20,119 nucleotides of DNA, taken from the IMG/VR virus record IMGVR_UViG_3300030090_000356, positions 1 through 20,119 of that record, one strand, 5' to 3'. The DNA is from a virus. Numbering within the stretch: the first letter of the stretch is position 1; each line of letters begins with the position of its first letter. The notes beneath the pieces are model-generated. The model saw nothing but the letters and a program-made list of their open reading frames with translations, made no database searches and was not told where the DNA came from. Of this stretch, positions 1-8,766 are shown one piece after another. A program made the position numbers and the translations under genes.

Positions 1-94
1 GACATTAGAAGAAATAATCGGTTGGAGTGCTTATTTTCAAGTTTTAAATGAAAATCAAGAGAAAGAAATGGAAAAAATTCGTAGACGCAGGTAG
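1..94 (+). CDS. Tail assembly chaperone, C-terminal fragment (partial)
   Basis: An open frame runs in from the window edge (first full codon at position 2) and stops with TAG at 92-94, giving 30 residues that begin TLEEIIGWSAYFQ and end in an arginine-rich tail (RRRR). The pattern of two acidic residues, a short hydrophobic helix and a W-x-x-Y-F core is what I know from the C-terminus of the small chaperones (lambda gpGT type) that coat the tape measure before tail assembly. Its position 22 bases upstream of the tape measure gene fits. In many phages this part is made by a programmed frameshift, but the slippery site would lie outside the window. The call rests on a short fragment and gene order. 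Confidence 0.6.
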   Translation, partial: TLEEIIGWSAYFQVLNENQEKEMEKIRRRR

Positions 95-116
95 AATAAG
101 AAAAAAATAAAAGTTT

Positions 117-2222
117 GTGGCTGCTGGTAACGCAAAAATTAATGTTATTGTTGATGGCTTAAAACAAGTACAGGCTTTAGAAAGATCGTTAAACAATATT
201 TCTAGATTATCAGGAAAAATAAATCAAGGTAGTAGTGGTGCTGTACCAGTTAGAATTGAAAAAACAACAGCACAGTTAAAGGAAGCTCAACGAGCTTCAA
301 TGGTAAAAACTAGAAATATTGGAGATCAAATAGAAAGATTAGGAGCACAAGGTTTAAATGTAGATAAAGCTAGAGCAGCAATTAAAAGAGCATCAATAGC
401 AAATGATCAGAAATTATTTACATTGGCGAAAGCACATCAAGACGCAGCATTAGAAACTTTAAAAACAGAAAAATTTATTACACAAGAAAAAAGTAGGCAA
501 AGACAGTTTGGATCAATACGAGGAATGGGTGGAGGACGTTTTGGTGGTGGAGGAATGAACCCTAGAGGAAACAGGGCAGCCTTAACAAGCGGACTTGTTT
601 CTGGTGCGTTTCCATTGCTATTTGGACAAGGTTTGCTTGGAGGTGCTGCTGGTTTTGCTGGTGGTTTTGCAGGAACGAAGATGGGTGGTCAGATGGGAGG
701 TTTTGCAGGAGGTCTTGTTGCTACTGCTGTTCTTCAACAAGTCCAACAACTAATTGGCAGGTTAGGAGACTTAGGTAAAGCAATGAGTCCATTTGTACAG
801 GACACAAATGCTTTGGTAAATGCAATGGGTCTTGCAGGTACAGCAGAGGCTAAAAGAATACAGATAATAGAGCAACTTCAAGGAAAGCAAGCAGCCTTCA
901 ATGCTGCGATGCAGAAGATGAGAGAAACAATAGGAACAGAAGCTACTAAAAGGCTAGAAGAATTTGGAGAGAAAGCATCATTAGTAGGCAGTGAATTTAA
1001 AATTGCAATGATGAAAATGCAAGATTCTCTTCTTATTGTTATAAATGCTGTTGATAAATTATTAGGAATATCAAAAGGAGCAGAAAAAGCAAGGCTTGAT
1101 AGATTTATAGAAAATAGTAAAAATACTTCAATAGTAAATAGACGAGAAGAATTAAAATCTCTAAGAGAAAATAAAGACGCTAGAGGAAAAGTAAAAGATC
1201 CAAAAAGAGAAGCTCAGTTAGAAGAAGAATTAGAACAGATCGCAAGAATAGGAATTGCTTTAGAAGATCAAAAAGTTAAGATGTCTGAGATAACTTTAGA
1301 ACATGACAAATTAGTTCAAAAAGCTCAAGAAGAAAAAGATCTTAAAGAAGCTATTAAAAAACTAACAGAAACAGGTCTTTCTGAATCTGTTGCAAAAGAA
1401 ATAGCACAAAGAGAACAAGTTAAAGACAAAGTTTTAGAGGGTTTAGATGGACTAAGAGACAGTTTGAATATTCAAAGAGCACAATTAACAAATTCAGAAG
1501 AAGATAGAAAAACTTTAGAAAAAATTGATGAATTATTAGCAGACATTCTTGATAAAAGAAAACAAATACTAGGCGAAACAGAGAAAGCTACAAAAGCATT
1601 AGAAGATCAAGGACGTGAAATTAAAAAAGTAAAAGTAACTAAAGAAGAAATTGCAGACTTGTTAGCCAATGAAATGACAAATGCTCTTATGGGTCTTATT
1701 GAAGGAACAAAATCATTAGGTGAATCATTAGCATCTATTGCTAAGTCACTGGCAAAAATGTTCCTCAACGCTGCTTTTCAAAACATATTTAATAATGTGT
1801 TCAGTATTACTAAAAGTAAACAAGGTTCATATAGCAGAGCAGGTGGATTTAAAGCATTTCAGCAAGGTGGTGTTGTAAATTCTCCTACCCTTGGAATGAT
1901 TGGAGAAGGTGGTGAATCGGAATACGTCATACCTGCTTCTAAGATGGATGGTGCGATGGCTAGATATTCAGCAGGTGCTAGAGGTGGTGCGGTAATTCCA
2001 GGTGGTAGCCATGAATCAGGTACAGTTGCAGGTGGATCTGGTAATGCAATAGTTGAATACACTGGTCCTGTTCTTAACTTCAATGGAGATGAGTACGTTC
2101 CAAAATCTGCTGTGCCTGATATTATTGGTGCTGCTTCAAAACAAGGTGCAATGGCAGGTAAAGCACAAACTATGAATACACTTAGAAACTCTAGAAGTCA
2201 ACGTGCATCTCTTGGATTATGA
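117..2222 (+). CDS. Tail tape measure protein
   Basis: A 701-residue protein starting with GTG at 117; no Shine-Dalgarno is visible (upstream is A-rich). It sets tail length and is threaded through the tail tube. The N-terminal 140 residues are charged and helical. Residues about 155-225 are a glycine/alanine-rich hydrophobic stretch of the kind that crosses the host membrane during DNA injection. Residues about 320-510 are very rich in E, K, L and I and look like long coiled coil. Near residues 582-606 is the characteristic tape-measure C-terminal signature with GGVVNSPTLGMIGEGG followed by E-Y-V-I-P. At about 0.15 nm per residue the tail would be roughly 100 nm long (inference). The next gene overlaps by the four bases ATGA, indicating translational coupling. 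Confidence 0.9.
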   Translation: MAAGNAKINVIVDGLKQVQALERSLNNISRLSGKINQGSSGAVPVRIEKTTAQLKEAQRASMVKTRNIGDQIERLGAQGLNVDKARAAIKRASIANDQKLFTLAKAHQDAALETLKTEKFITQEKSRQRQFGSIRGMGGGRFGGGGMNPRGNRAALTSGLVSGAFPLLFGQGLLGGAAGFAGGFAGTKMGGQMGGFAGGLVATAVLQQVQQLIGRLGDLGKAMSPFVQDTNALVNAMGLAGTAEAKRIQIIEQLQGKQAAFNAAMQKMRETIGTEATKRLEEFGEKASLVGSEFKIAMMKMQDSLLIVINAVDKLLGISKGAEKARLDRFIENSKNTSIVNRREELKSLRENKDARGKVKDPKREAQLEEELEQIARIGIALEDQKVKMSEITLEHDKLVQKAQEEKDLKEAIKKLTETGLSESVAKEIAQREQVKDKVLEGLDGLRDSLNIQRAQLTNSEEDRKTLEKIDELLADILDKRKQILGETEKATKALEDQGREIKKVKVTKEEIADLLANEMTNALMGLIEGTKSLGESLASIAKSLAKMFLNAAFQNIFNNVFSITKSKQGSYSRAGGFKAFQQGGVVNSPTLGMIGEGGESEYVIPASKMDGAMARYSAGARGGAVIPGGSHESGTVAGGSGNAIVEYTGPVLNFNGDEYVPKSAVPDIIGAASKQGAMAGKAQTMNTLRNSRSQRASLGL

Positions 2223-2731
2223 GTATTACAACCTTAATAACTTTTGTAGAAGTATTTAGTGTAGATGTAAATGAAAATAAAAGTACAAAACATTTACTTC
2301 AAAATGCCAAAAGAGAACCTTCAGAGGATGTAAAATCTGCAAAAAATACAATCTCTTTTAATGGTAAAAATTATCATTACTTACCCTTTGTTTATCAAGG
2401 CACAACTATAAATAGATCAGGAGATAATATTGAATCTAATTTAATTATGGCAAATCATCCATTAAGCATGGCAAAAGCACAGGAAGCTGTACTTAATAGA
2501 TATTTTGTTGAAGTAAATGTATGTATTGCAGCTAATGATAATATTGATAATATAACAAACGTTTTAACCACGGATACATGGCTTGCTGCTTCTATGTCTT
2601 ACGATTCAGAAGTTGTAGAGGTTTTATTAAGTAGTGCAGTAGATGCTGTAGGTGTGAATGTTCCGAGTATTGTATTAACGACTCAAGCTGTTGGTAAACT
2701 ACCAGTATCAAGCGATATTCAGAACAGATGA
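2219..2731 (+). CDS. Minor tail protein, lambda gpL-like
   Basis: A 170-residue protein whose ATG overlaps the tape measure stop (ATGA at 2219-2222). The N-terminus (LITFVEVFSVDVN) is a beta strand followed by a segment with FNGKNYHYLPFVYQG and later LIMANHPLSMA. This resembles the layout of phage minor tail L proteins: an opening strand ending in D, then 'f-x-G-x-x-Y-x-x-x-P', then an 'l-x-i-x-n' strand. Its place between the tape measure and the NlpC/P60-like gene is the place of lambda L (order H-M-L-K-I-J). It is shorter than lambda L (about 232 residues) and has only one cysteine, so the iron-sulfur C-terminal domain of lambda L is absent. The family call is pattern- and position-based. 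Confidence 0.6.
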   Translation: MSITTLITFVEVFSVDVNENKSTKHLLQNAKREPSEDVKSAKNTISFNGKNYHYLPFVYQGTTINRSGDNIESNLIMANHPLSMAKAQEAVLNRYFVEVNVCIAANDNIDNITNVLTTDTWLAASMSYDSEVVEVLLSSAVDAVGVNVPSIVLTTQAVGKLPVSSDIQNR

Positions 2732-3117
2732 AGCCACATCAACTTATTGGTTTACCTTATAGATTAGGTGCTGACCCTATCAAGCATCATGCGGTAGATT
2801 GCTTATCTTTGGCTCGTACAGTTTTAAAATACTATGGTATAGACTCACCTGAACCTACAAGGAATTGGTATAGAAGAGTAAGAAAAAAAGACTTTGATAT
2901 ATTTAAAGAAGAACTCGAAAAGTGGGGAAACGAGACAAAACAGTTTAATATAGGTACAGTTGCATTATGTAAATCTAATAATGGATTTGGTCTTGCTGTT
3001 TACTATGAGGAAGGATGGATAAACTGCGGAGAATCGGAGGTAAGATGGAGTCCTTTAGACGGCCTGGAGGTCGTAGGGTGTTACTCCCCGCAGAAATTGA
3101 ATTATGTGAAACAATAG
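2728..3117 (+). CDS. NlpC/P60-like tail protein (gpK-like), possibly inactive
   Basis: A 129-residue protein overlapping the previous gene by ATGA (2728-2731). The N-terminus LIGLPYRLGAD followed by H-A-V-D-C-L-S-L (C25) matches the NlpC/P60 cysteine-peptidase nucleophile motif, usually 'G-x-P-Y-x-x-G-...-D-C-x-x-L'. In lambda the equivalent domain in gpK helps the tail tip breach or process during assembly. The strand that normally carries the catalytic histidine ('H-V-G-I-Y') reads FGLAVYY here, with no histidine, so the hydrolase may be dead and kept for structure. The C-terminus (GLEVVGCY) is a typical last strand of this family. Its 3' end overlaps the next gene in another frame. Synthesis is probably coupled with its neighbours. 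Confidence 0.65.
   Translation: MKPHQLIGLPYRLGADPIKHHAVDCLSLARTVLKYYGIDSPEPTRNWYRRVRKKDFDIFKEELEKWGNETKQFNIGTVALCKSNNGFGLAVYYEEGWINCGESEVRWSPLDGLEVVGCYSPQKLNYVKQ
3036..3040 (+). promoter_or_regulatory. Shine-Dalgarno GGAGG selecting the tip-protein start
   Basis: GGAGG lies four bases upstream of ATG 3045, inside the NlpC/P60-like gene. It is one of the few strong ribosome binding sites in the window. An alternative ATG at 3015, preceded by GAGG at 3007-3010, would add ten residues. I prefer 3045 because of the stronger site and because the conserved-looking N-terminal motif FRRPGGRRVLLPAEIE begins just after it. Confidence 0.5.
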
Positions 3118-6100
3118 GAATAACAGAAGATGAATATTGGTATTTTGTAGAATTAACACAAGCATATAATGGAAAAAGACCTAAAGAATATGATGAGATT
3201 CCTTATGTTGTAAATGGATTTGTTGCGACATTTATAGGTTCTGCAATGGCAGGTAATATTGGAGCACAACTACTTTTAGGAATTATTCTTACAGTTGTTT
3301 CAATATTATTAACACCAAAACCTAGAGCACCTAAAACTCCTCCTAGTCTTACAACTGCTGGTCAAACAGGTCCAAAAAGATTTGCTCCACAGACAGGTTT
3401 TAATTCAGTACAGGAACTTGCAAAACTTGGAGAAATAGTGCCTCTTGTTTTTACTAAGCAAGAAACAGAGATAATAGGAGATTATAAATATTATTATGGA
3501 GGTGTTCGTGTTAACACTAGATTGCTATGGTCGCAAATGATAAGTCTTGGCACAGGGCAACAGTTAAAGGCTTTATTTATGATCGGTTTGGCAGATTTAG
3601 CAGCTAAACCAGAATTTGCAGGTTATGCAATAGGTGATTTATTACTTAAAAATTATATAAACAAAAAATTAGCTTTATATATAATGACTGATGGTGGTAG
3701 ACCACAGGAAGGGCCAGAAAAGTATTCAGAAGGCACTTTGGAACCTCAAGTTGACAGAAATAACAGTAAGTTTAGAGATGTAATGTCTGTTGATTGGGAT
3801 GAACAGCTTGGCGCTATAGATACTATTGTCAGTAGTGCAAGAACTCCTAATACACAAGTGCAGTTTGGAGCGTATTCACCTATGCCAAACAGCATGAGAT
3901 ATAGGGTTCCTTACGAATTAGTTTTAAAACAGAAAAACTTAAAAAGCGATAATAAAAGAGATATAGATAAAAAAAGACAAAAGCTTAGAACTAATTTTCC
4001 AAGATATGCTTCGATAGTGAATTATAACGGTAGTGACACAAATAGAAATAGTTTTAATGTTGAAAAAAATAAAGATATACAGTACACCATTGGAGACATG
4101 GATAGCGAAACACAATATGGTGAAGAGTTTGACCCTTGGGGTGTAGAAGATGTTAAATCAGCCGTTAATGCTTCAAGAGAAGAATCAGATGATGCTATTC
4201 AAGTGGGTGAATCTTACTTAATAGGATCAGCTTTAGCCGTTTGCATTAAAAAAAGTAGACCTATATGGACACCAGAACATTATCAAGATTGTACTTTTAG
4301 AGTTGATACACCTGGCAAAATTGATGTAAGAAGCGGTACAGAGGGATTACAAGCTGCTCATTCAGGCTATCAATTATTAACATTACAAAAAGTTGCTATT
4401 GGAACTATAAGTAACAGTAAAGTTTGTGATGTTACAGAAATAGGTTTGAAGTCAAAAGTTTTTAAACAAGTAACAAGTTTTCCTAATGTAAATAGTCACC
4501 CTGGCGCTGTCGGCTGGAATGAACAAAATGCTGACACTACAGAAGGAGTTGTCAAAAGATATAACGATGATGACGGGAATATATCGCTTGGTGGAATGAG
4601 TAAATATCTTACTAGATATAGTTTTTTTAGATTACAGGCAAGAGTTGCTGGTGTTGGTGAAGCAGATTGGAATTATATAGACCAAGGCATACCTTTTGGT
4701 ATTAGAGGTAATTCACCGCAACCTCAATATAATTTTATAAGAATTAATCATCGTAGTACACCAAAGAAAGAATACGAATTTAGATTTTTACCTTTTCCAG
4801 GAAATTTAATAAAAAGAGATTTTGTTGATCGAAACAACCCTGTAAGAATATTAAGTTCTGCTGGAGAACTTCTTTCGTATGAGATTAGCCCAAATGAAGA
4901 AGTTTATAATATTTATTTTAAAGGATCTCAAGAAAAACTAAGAAGTGGTGATGTATCAAATACTGAATGGTATTTAGGTGATTTACCGACTGATGTAGAC
5001 GGAGGTAAAGTTAATAGGATTCTTGAGACTGTCGATGGAACGATACCACAATCTACGAGATGGATAGAAGTAGATAGAAAGACATCTAATATGGATGCAA
5101 ATTTAAGAAGCGAAGCTGTAATTTTTTATAAAACACAAAATTATGGTAGTACTTGGGTGTGGAGTACAAGAGATAGACCTCCTCATTGGTCAGCGTATTT
5201 TGGAAATAGAAATCAAACAATAAATGGTCCTTTAAGAAATCCAAATACCATCACTATTGGAGATCCTTATGTTCATCCTTATTATGAACCTGGGGATGGT
5301 TTTAGATATGGTGTTGGTCCACATATACAAACTTTTAGAGGTAAACCAAAGCACAGACGTGGTGAATATTACGGAATAATTAAATATGAAATGTTAACTC
5401 GTGACGTAGATCCTATCGTGCATGAAAATATTTCAACTTCAACAAGCGGAAACGGATCTGGATTAACTGTAAATATTAAAGTTTATTTAAGCCCTATTAA
5501 TAATCAATATGCTGCTGCAACTTGGGAGATTAATCAAAGAGGTAGTGGTTATAAAGATAGTGACAGGATTAGTATTCCAGCTACAGGAAATTTCCCAGGT
5601 AAAAATAATATTGATATAGTTACTGATTTTAGTGAATTTGTATCAGATCCTTGGCCTGAAGGTAAAAATTTAAACCCATTTGATGCTTTATCAGACTACT
5701 ATCAATACGATGCAGAACGCAGCAGTCATCAAGACGGACCAGAACATGAAATAGTTTATGTAAACGAACAAAGTAATTTAGGTAGTCCACCACCATACGC
5801 TGTAGATAATGCAGGTATTGCTAACGTTGCCTTACGTCTTAGCAGTTCTAAAGAATGGAATAGTTTTTCACAATTTTCTGCATATATTAAGGAGGGTATT
5901 AAAGTTGAAAACATAGCTAAAGGCAGACCATTTGATGTACCAATATTCGGGCCAACCAACTTATTTCCTGAAATAGTTTATGCCTTATTAACTGATAAAA
6001 AATTTGGGCTTGCAAATTCTATTGGAGTTAGTTCTGTTGATAAAGATAGAATGGTAACTGCTGCTAAATTTTGCGAAGCTAATAAATTTTATTGGGATGG

Positions 6101-6977
6101 AGTTATAACTGATAAGCAAAACGTAAGAGAGTTTATTTACCAAAACGCAGTATTTAATTTTTTAGATTTTACAATTCTTGGGGGTAAATTTTCATTATTT
6201 CCCTCTGTTCCTTTTAATCCTAGTACTTATGTAATTGAACGTACACAAAAACCATTAGTTCGAGCTTTGTTTACTGATGGCAATACAAAGAATTTAAAGG
6301 TTAGCTTCTTATCTCCAGAGGAACGTCAAAATTTTATAGGCACAGCTTACTTTAGAAGAGAAGTTCCAAATGGTTTTTCTGAAACAGAATCAATTACTTT
6401 AGCAGTTGCTGAAGATGATTTGTTAACGCAGAGCGATATTGAAAAATTACCAATAGAAGTATTTGATATGTCAGATTTTTGTACTACTCAAAATCACGCT
6501 GAAGAATTTTTACAACACGCATTAATGATAAGAAAAAAAGTAGATCATGGTATCAAATTTGAAACTACACCACAGGCTGCATTAGGATTAAAGCCTGGAG
6601 ATTATATAAGGTTTATTTCAGAAGCTACACACACTAGCAGATTTGAAAACGGTGTAATATCTTCTGATGGAGTTGTACAAAGCGTGGGTAATAATAGTCT
6701 TACGAATGTCAATATTTATCATTGGAAACCAGGAACAGAAGAAGTTAAAGAATCTAATCTAAATGTTGTAGATGGGTATGCTACAAATGCAAACTTATAT
6801 GGATCTGTCTTTACAGTAAAACAAACAAGTGAATCTAATAGATTATATAAAGTTGAATCAATTACATACACAGATGAAGGATTAATTGAATTATCAGGAA
6901 GTCATGCACCTCTTTTATCTGATGGAACTCTTGCTACAATAAATTATGATCCCGTTAATGATTTTACAGGTGTGTAA
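3045..6977 (+). CDS. Tail tip attachment protein, gpJ-like with gpI-like N-terminal segment
   Basis: About 1310 residues from ATG 3045 (1320 from ATG 3015). It is the largest tail-shaft protein and would form the baseplate/tip hub that touches the host. Residues 4-30 hold a basic motif (FRRPGGRRVLLPAEIE). Residues 54-90 are strongly hydrophobic and glycine-rich, ending in LLTPKPRAP, like the segment found in lambda gpI, suggesting an I-J fusion. Near residue 835 there is a single RGSGY-x-x-SD motif of the 'G-x-G-Y-x-x-x-D' type seen in phage fibre domains. Residues about 968-1052 (FPEIVYALLTDKKFG ... GGKFSLFP) match the core of the Phage-tail_3/J family. The C-terminal region (LGLKPGDYIRF) is a tip-family beta domain. 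The gene overlaps the upstream gene by 73 bases, and the next ATG shares its stop codon (TAATG). Confidence 0.85.
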   Translation: MESFRRPGGRRVLLPAEIELCETIGITEDEYWYFVELTQAYNGKRPKEYDEIPYVVNGFVATFIGSAMAGNIGAQLLLGIILTVVSILLTPKPRAPKTPPSLTTAGQTGPKRFAPQTGFNSVQELAKLGEIVPLVFTKQETEIIGDYKYYYGGVRVNTRLLWSQMISLGTGQQLKALFMIGLADLAAKPEFAGYAIGDLLLKNYINKKLALYIMTDGGRPQEGPEKYSEGTLEPQVDRNNSKFRDVMSVDWDEQLGAIDTIVSSARTPNTQVQFGAYSPMPNSMRYRVPYELVLKQKNLKSDNKRDIDKKRQKLRTNFPRYASIVNYNGSDTNRNSFNVEKNKDIQYTIGDMDSETQYGEEFDPWGVEDVKSAVNASREESDDAIQVGESYLIGSALAVCIKKSRPIWTPEHYQDCTFRVDTPGKIDVRSGTEGLQAAHSGYQLLTLQKVAIGTISNSKVCDVTEIGLKSKVFKQVTSFPNVNSHPGAVGWNEQNADTTEGVVKRYNDDDGNISLGGMSKYLTRYSFFRLQARVAGVGEADWNYIDQGIPFGIRGNSPQPQYNFIRINHRSTPKKEYEFRFLPFPGNLIKRDFVDRNNPVRILSSAGELLSYEISPNEEVYNIYFKGSQEKLRSGDVSNTEWYLGDLPTDVDGGKVNRILETVDGTIPQSTRWIEVDRKTSNMDANLRSEAVIFYKTQNYGSTWVWSTRDRPPHWSAYFGNRNQTINGPLRNPNTITIGDPYVHPYYEPGDGFRYGVGPHIQTFRGKPKHRRGEYYGIIKYEMLTRDVDPIVHENISTSTSGNGSGLTVNIKVYLSPINNQYAAATWEINQRGSGYKDSDRISIPATGNFPGKNNIDIVTDFSEFVSDPWPEGKNLNPFDALSDYYQYDAERSSHQDGPEHEIVYVNEQSNLGSPPPYAVDNAGIANVALRLSSSKEWNSFSQFSAYIKEGIKVENIAKGRPFDVPIFGPTNLFPEIVYALLTDKKFGLANSIGVSSVDKDRMVTAAKFCEANKFYWDGVITDKQNVREFIYQNAVFNFLDFTILGGKFSLFPSVPFNPSTYVIERTQKPLVRALFTDGNTKNLKVSFLSPEERQNFIGTAYFRREVPNGFSETESITLAVAEDDLLTQSDIEKLPIEVFDMSDFCTTQNHAEEFLQHALMIRKKVDHGIKFETTPQAALGLKPGDYIRFISEATHTSRFENGVISSDGVVQSVGNNSLTNVNIYHWKPGTEEVKESNLNVVDGYATNANLYGSVFTVKQTSESNRLYKVESITYTDEGLIELSGSHAPLLSDGTLATINYDPVNDFTGV

Positions 6978-7411
6978 TGGCAACCAGTAGATTTTTTCCA
7001 CCTATAAAACCTTCTTCTAGAAGCTACACCCCTGGAACTTACCCACAGACAGAATTTGTCGCACAAAATGGTGCAAAAACTGTACTTAGATATGGAAACA
7101 AAAAAGTAGATGCAAAATTAACTTTAGGATTTACAAATATTACAGATAACGAAGCTAATCTTATTTTAAATTTATATGAAGAAGTTAACTCTGATTATGA
7201 TTATATTGAATTTAATACTGGCGATGGACTTGCAGGGATGACTCTTCCTGATACAACAAACATGAATTTATTTGATAAATTTAGAGAAATTGAAGGTTTT
7301 GGAAGAACTCTGTTAAGATACAGGTTTGATGGTCCTCCTAAGGTTACAAGTGTCAGACCTAACAGAGTAAATGTGCAATGTAAATTTGTCGCTTGCCTTG
7401 ATGGGGATTAG
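6977..7411 (+). CDS. Minor tail protein, gpM/DUF2460-like fold (tentative)
   Basis: A 144-residue protein whose ATG overlaps the J stop (TAATG at 6975-6979). It opens with RFFPPIKPSSRSYTPG, then PQTEFVAQNGAKTVLRYGNK, then alternating strands and a helix with DNEANLILNLYEE. It ends with two strands (LLRYRFDGPPKV and VNVQCKFVACLDG). The plan of a first strand, a 'G-x-x-x-x-x-r' loop, a helix, then 'y-x-f-x-g-p-P' recalls lambda gpM and DUF2460-type proteins that sit between tape measure complex and tip. I cannot prove the family. The gene follows J rather than preceding it as in lambda. It is almost certainly a tail component, being locked into the J transcription unit. Confidence 0.5.
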   Translation: MATSRFFPPIKPSSRSYTPGTYPQTEFVAQNGAKTVLRYGNKKVDAKLTLGFTNITDNEANLILNLYEEVNSDYDYIEFNTGDGLAGMTLPDTTNMNLFDKFREIEGFGRTLLRYRFDGPPKVTSVRPNRVNVQCKFVACLDGD

Positions 7412-7431
7412 AATGTATTTAAAATTAAACT
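7412..7431 (+). promoter_or_regulatory. Recurrent AT-rich intergenic motif, copy 1
   Basis: AATGTATTTAAAATTAAACT occupies most of the 26-base gap before the tube-like gene at 7438, six bases from its ATG. It resembles the sequences at 8767-8786 and 10905-10924, which also fill gaps before late genes. Its role (late promoter element, RNA processing or translation signal) is unknown. Confidence 0.3.
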
Positions 7432-7437
7432 AAAACG

Positions 7438-7893
7438 ATGGCTGGCTTTTATTCTGGTAAAGAAGGACAATTATTTGTAGATGGTACGAAAGTTGCCAAA
7501 GTTAGATCATGGTCTTTTAGTTTTAATCAAGCAGTATTAGAAACTGTTTCATTAGAAGATACTGATAGAACAATAATTCATGGTACTAGAAGTTATACAG
7601 GCAGTGCTAGTGTTTATTATTATCAAGAAACAGCTGGAGGAGGTGCTGGTCAGCTTACTACGTTAATACAAAAATGTATTAAACAAGGTGATAGTGCCGG
7701 AAATGATGGGGTTAATACAGAAAGCACTACCATGAAATTCAAATTAAGAATTAATGATGGGTCTAGTGCTGGTAGATATATAGAGTTTTTAGCGATTCCA
7801 ACAAGTATTGCTATTACAAGTTCAGTAGGAGAAGTAACAGCAGCAGATATTAGTTTTGAAGTAAGTGGAGCACCTACTGACTTTGCTATATAA
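7438..7893 (+). CDS. Tail tube-fold protein
   Basis: A 151-residue beta-rich protein. The start GKEGQLFVDGTKVAKVRSWS, then VLETVSLEDTDRTIIHGTRSYTGSA, is the classic opening of phage tail tube proteins: 'G-x-x-G-x-v-x-v-d-g' with two paired strands, then a 'd-t-x-l-x-d-x-x-r' loop and a 'G-x-x-s-x-x-G-s' turn. It ends with strands AITSSVGEVTAADISFEVSG. Tube proteins polymerise as stacked hexamers around the tape measure. Here the gene lies downstream of the tip gene rather than upstream of the tape measure, so it may be the main tube protein in an unusual place, a second tube protein, or a tip/terminator ring with the same fold. The next gene starts immediately after its stop. Confidence 0.6.
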   Translation: MAGFYSGKEGQLFVDGTKVAKVRSWSFSFNQAVLETVSLEDTDRTIIHGTRSYTGSASVYYYQETAGGGAGQLTTLIQKCIKQGDSAGNDGVNTESTTMKFKLRINDGSSAGRYIEFLAIPTSIAITSSVGEVTAADISFEVSGAPTDFAI

Positions 7894-8754
7894 ATGTCTA
7901 TTTATTTTGGATCGACAGGTTTTATTGAATTAAAACGTGATGCTTTAAATTCTCAGATAGGAACATCTTTAAACCCTGCTGATGTAAATACAGCTAAAAA
8001 AAGATTTTCTGTTGAAAATATTAATGGTTCATTAATTACAGGCGATCAAATTGAGATAGAAACTGTTGATGGAAGTAATTTGGAATTATTATCTAGTCAT
8101 GATTTTCCTGACTTGCGTAAATATATCCATATTGATGATATGGGTGGAATTAAGTTATATAACACTTTTTCATCTGCTTTAGCTGGTGAAGTTACAGATG
8201 CACTTACATTAACAGCACCATCTTCAACAAAGAATATATTAATACGCACCAGAAATACTAGATTTAGACCTCTTGCAAAGATTACTGAATTTGAGATTAC
8301 AACAACAAGAGATACTGTTGATGTTAGTAATTTGGGAGAAGAATTTAGACAGCAGTATGAAAACGGTCTTATATCAGGACAGGGAACGATACAAACAATA
8401 TGGCAGCATAGAAATTTTCAAAATGATACAAGTGATTTTGAAAGTCCAGAATTTCCTGTTTATCTAAGTCAATTATTGGTACGGATGCAGCAGGGAGCAG
8501 ACTTTGAAGGAAGATTTTATGTCTATCACGATCCAACTCAAACTACGAACAGCGTTTGGTATCAATCAATGTGTGTAGTAACTAATGTAGCTGTCAACGT
8601 ACCTGCAAGTGGTTTAGTAGAAGCACGGATAGAATTTATAACTAATGGTGTGATTAGACTTCATAACGGAGTTCCACCATCATTCTTGTTATTAGAAAGT
8701 AGTGATAAGATATTGCAAGAGGATGGAGATGGTATTTTACTTGAAGATCCTTAA
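7894..8754 (+). CDS. Tail protein with tail-tube-like domain
   Basis: A 286-residue protein starting on the base after the previous stop, with no room for its own ribosome binding site, so translation is likely coupled. Residues 1-125 form a beta domain (YFGSTGFIELKRDA ...). Residues about 125-245 repeat the tube-fold signature seen in the neighbour: PLAKITEFEITTTRDTVDVS, then NLGEEFRQQYENGLISGQG, then a late strand pair ending ARIEFITNGVIRL. The last 22 residues hold an acidic leucine motif (LLLESSDKILQEDGDGILLE), a short degenerate repeat often seen at the ends of structural proteins of environmental phages. It probably partners the 151-residue protein, for example as a tube or tip ring. 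The exact role is not known. Confidence 0.5.
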   Translation: MSIYFGSTGFIELKRDALNSQIGTSLNPADVNTAKKRFSVENINGSLITGDQIEIETVDGSNLELLSSHDFPDLRKYIHIDDMGGIKLYNTFSSALAGEVTDALTLTAPSSTKNILIRTRNTRFRPLAKITEFEITTTRDTVDVSNLGEEFRQQYENGLISGQGTIQTIWQHRNFQNDTSDFESPEFPVYLSQLLVRMQQGADFEGRFYVYHDPTQTTNSVWYQSMCVVTNVAVNVPASGLVEARIEFITNGVIRLHNGVPPSFLLLESSDKILQEDGDGILLEDP

Positions 8755-8766
8755 AATAAGATTTAT

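Noticed and set aside
5756-5959. Minus-strand frames inside the tail module (5756-5959, 1859-2083) and a plus alternate frame at 8273-8467
   Set aside because: They lie wholly within well-supported + genes in other frames and lack any recognisable protein character.
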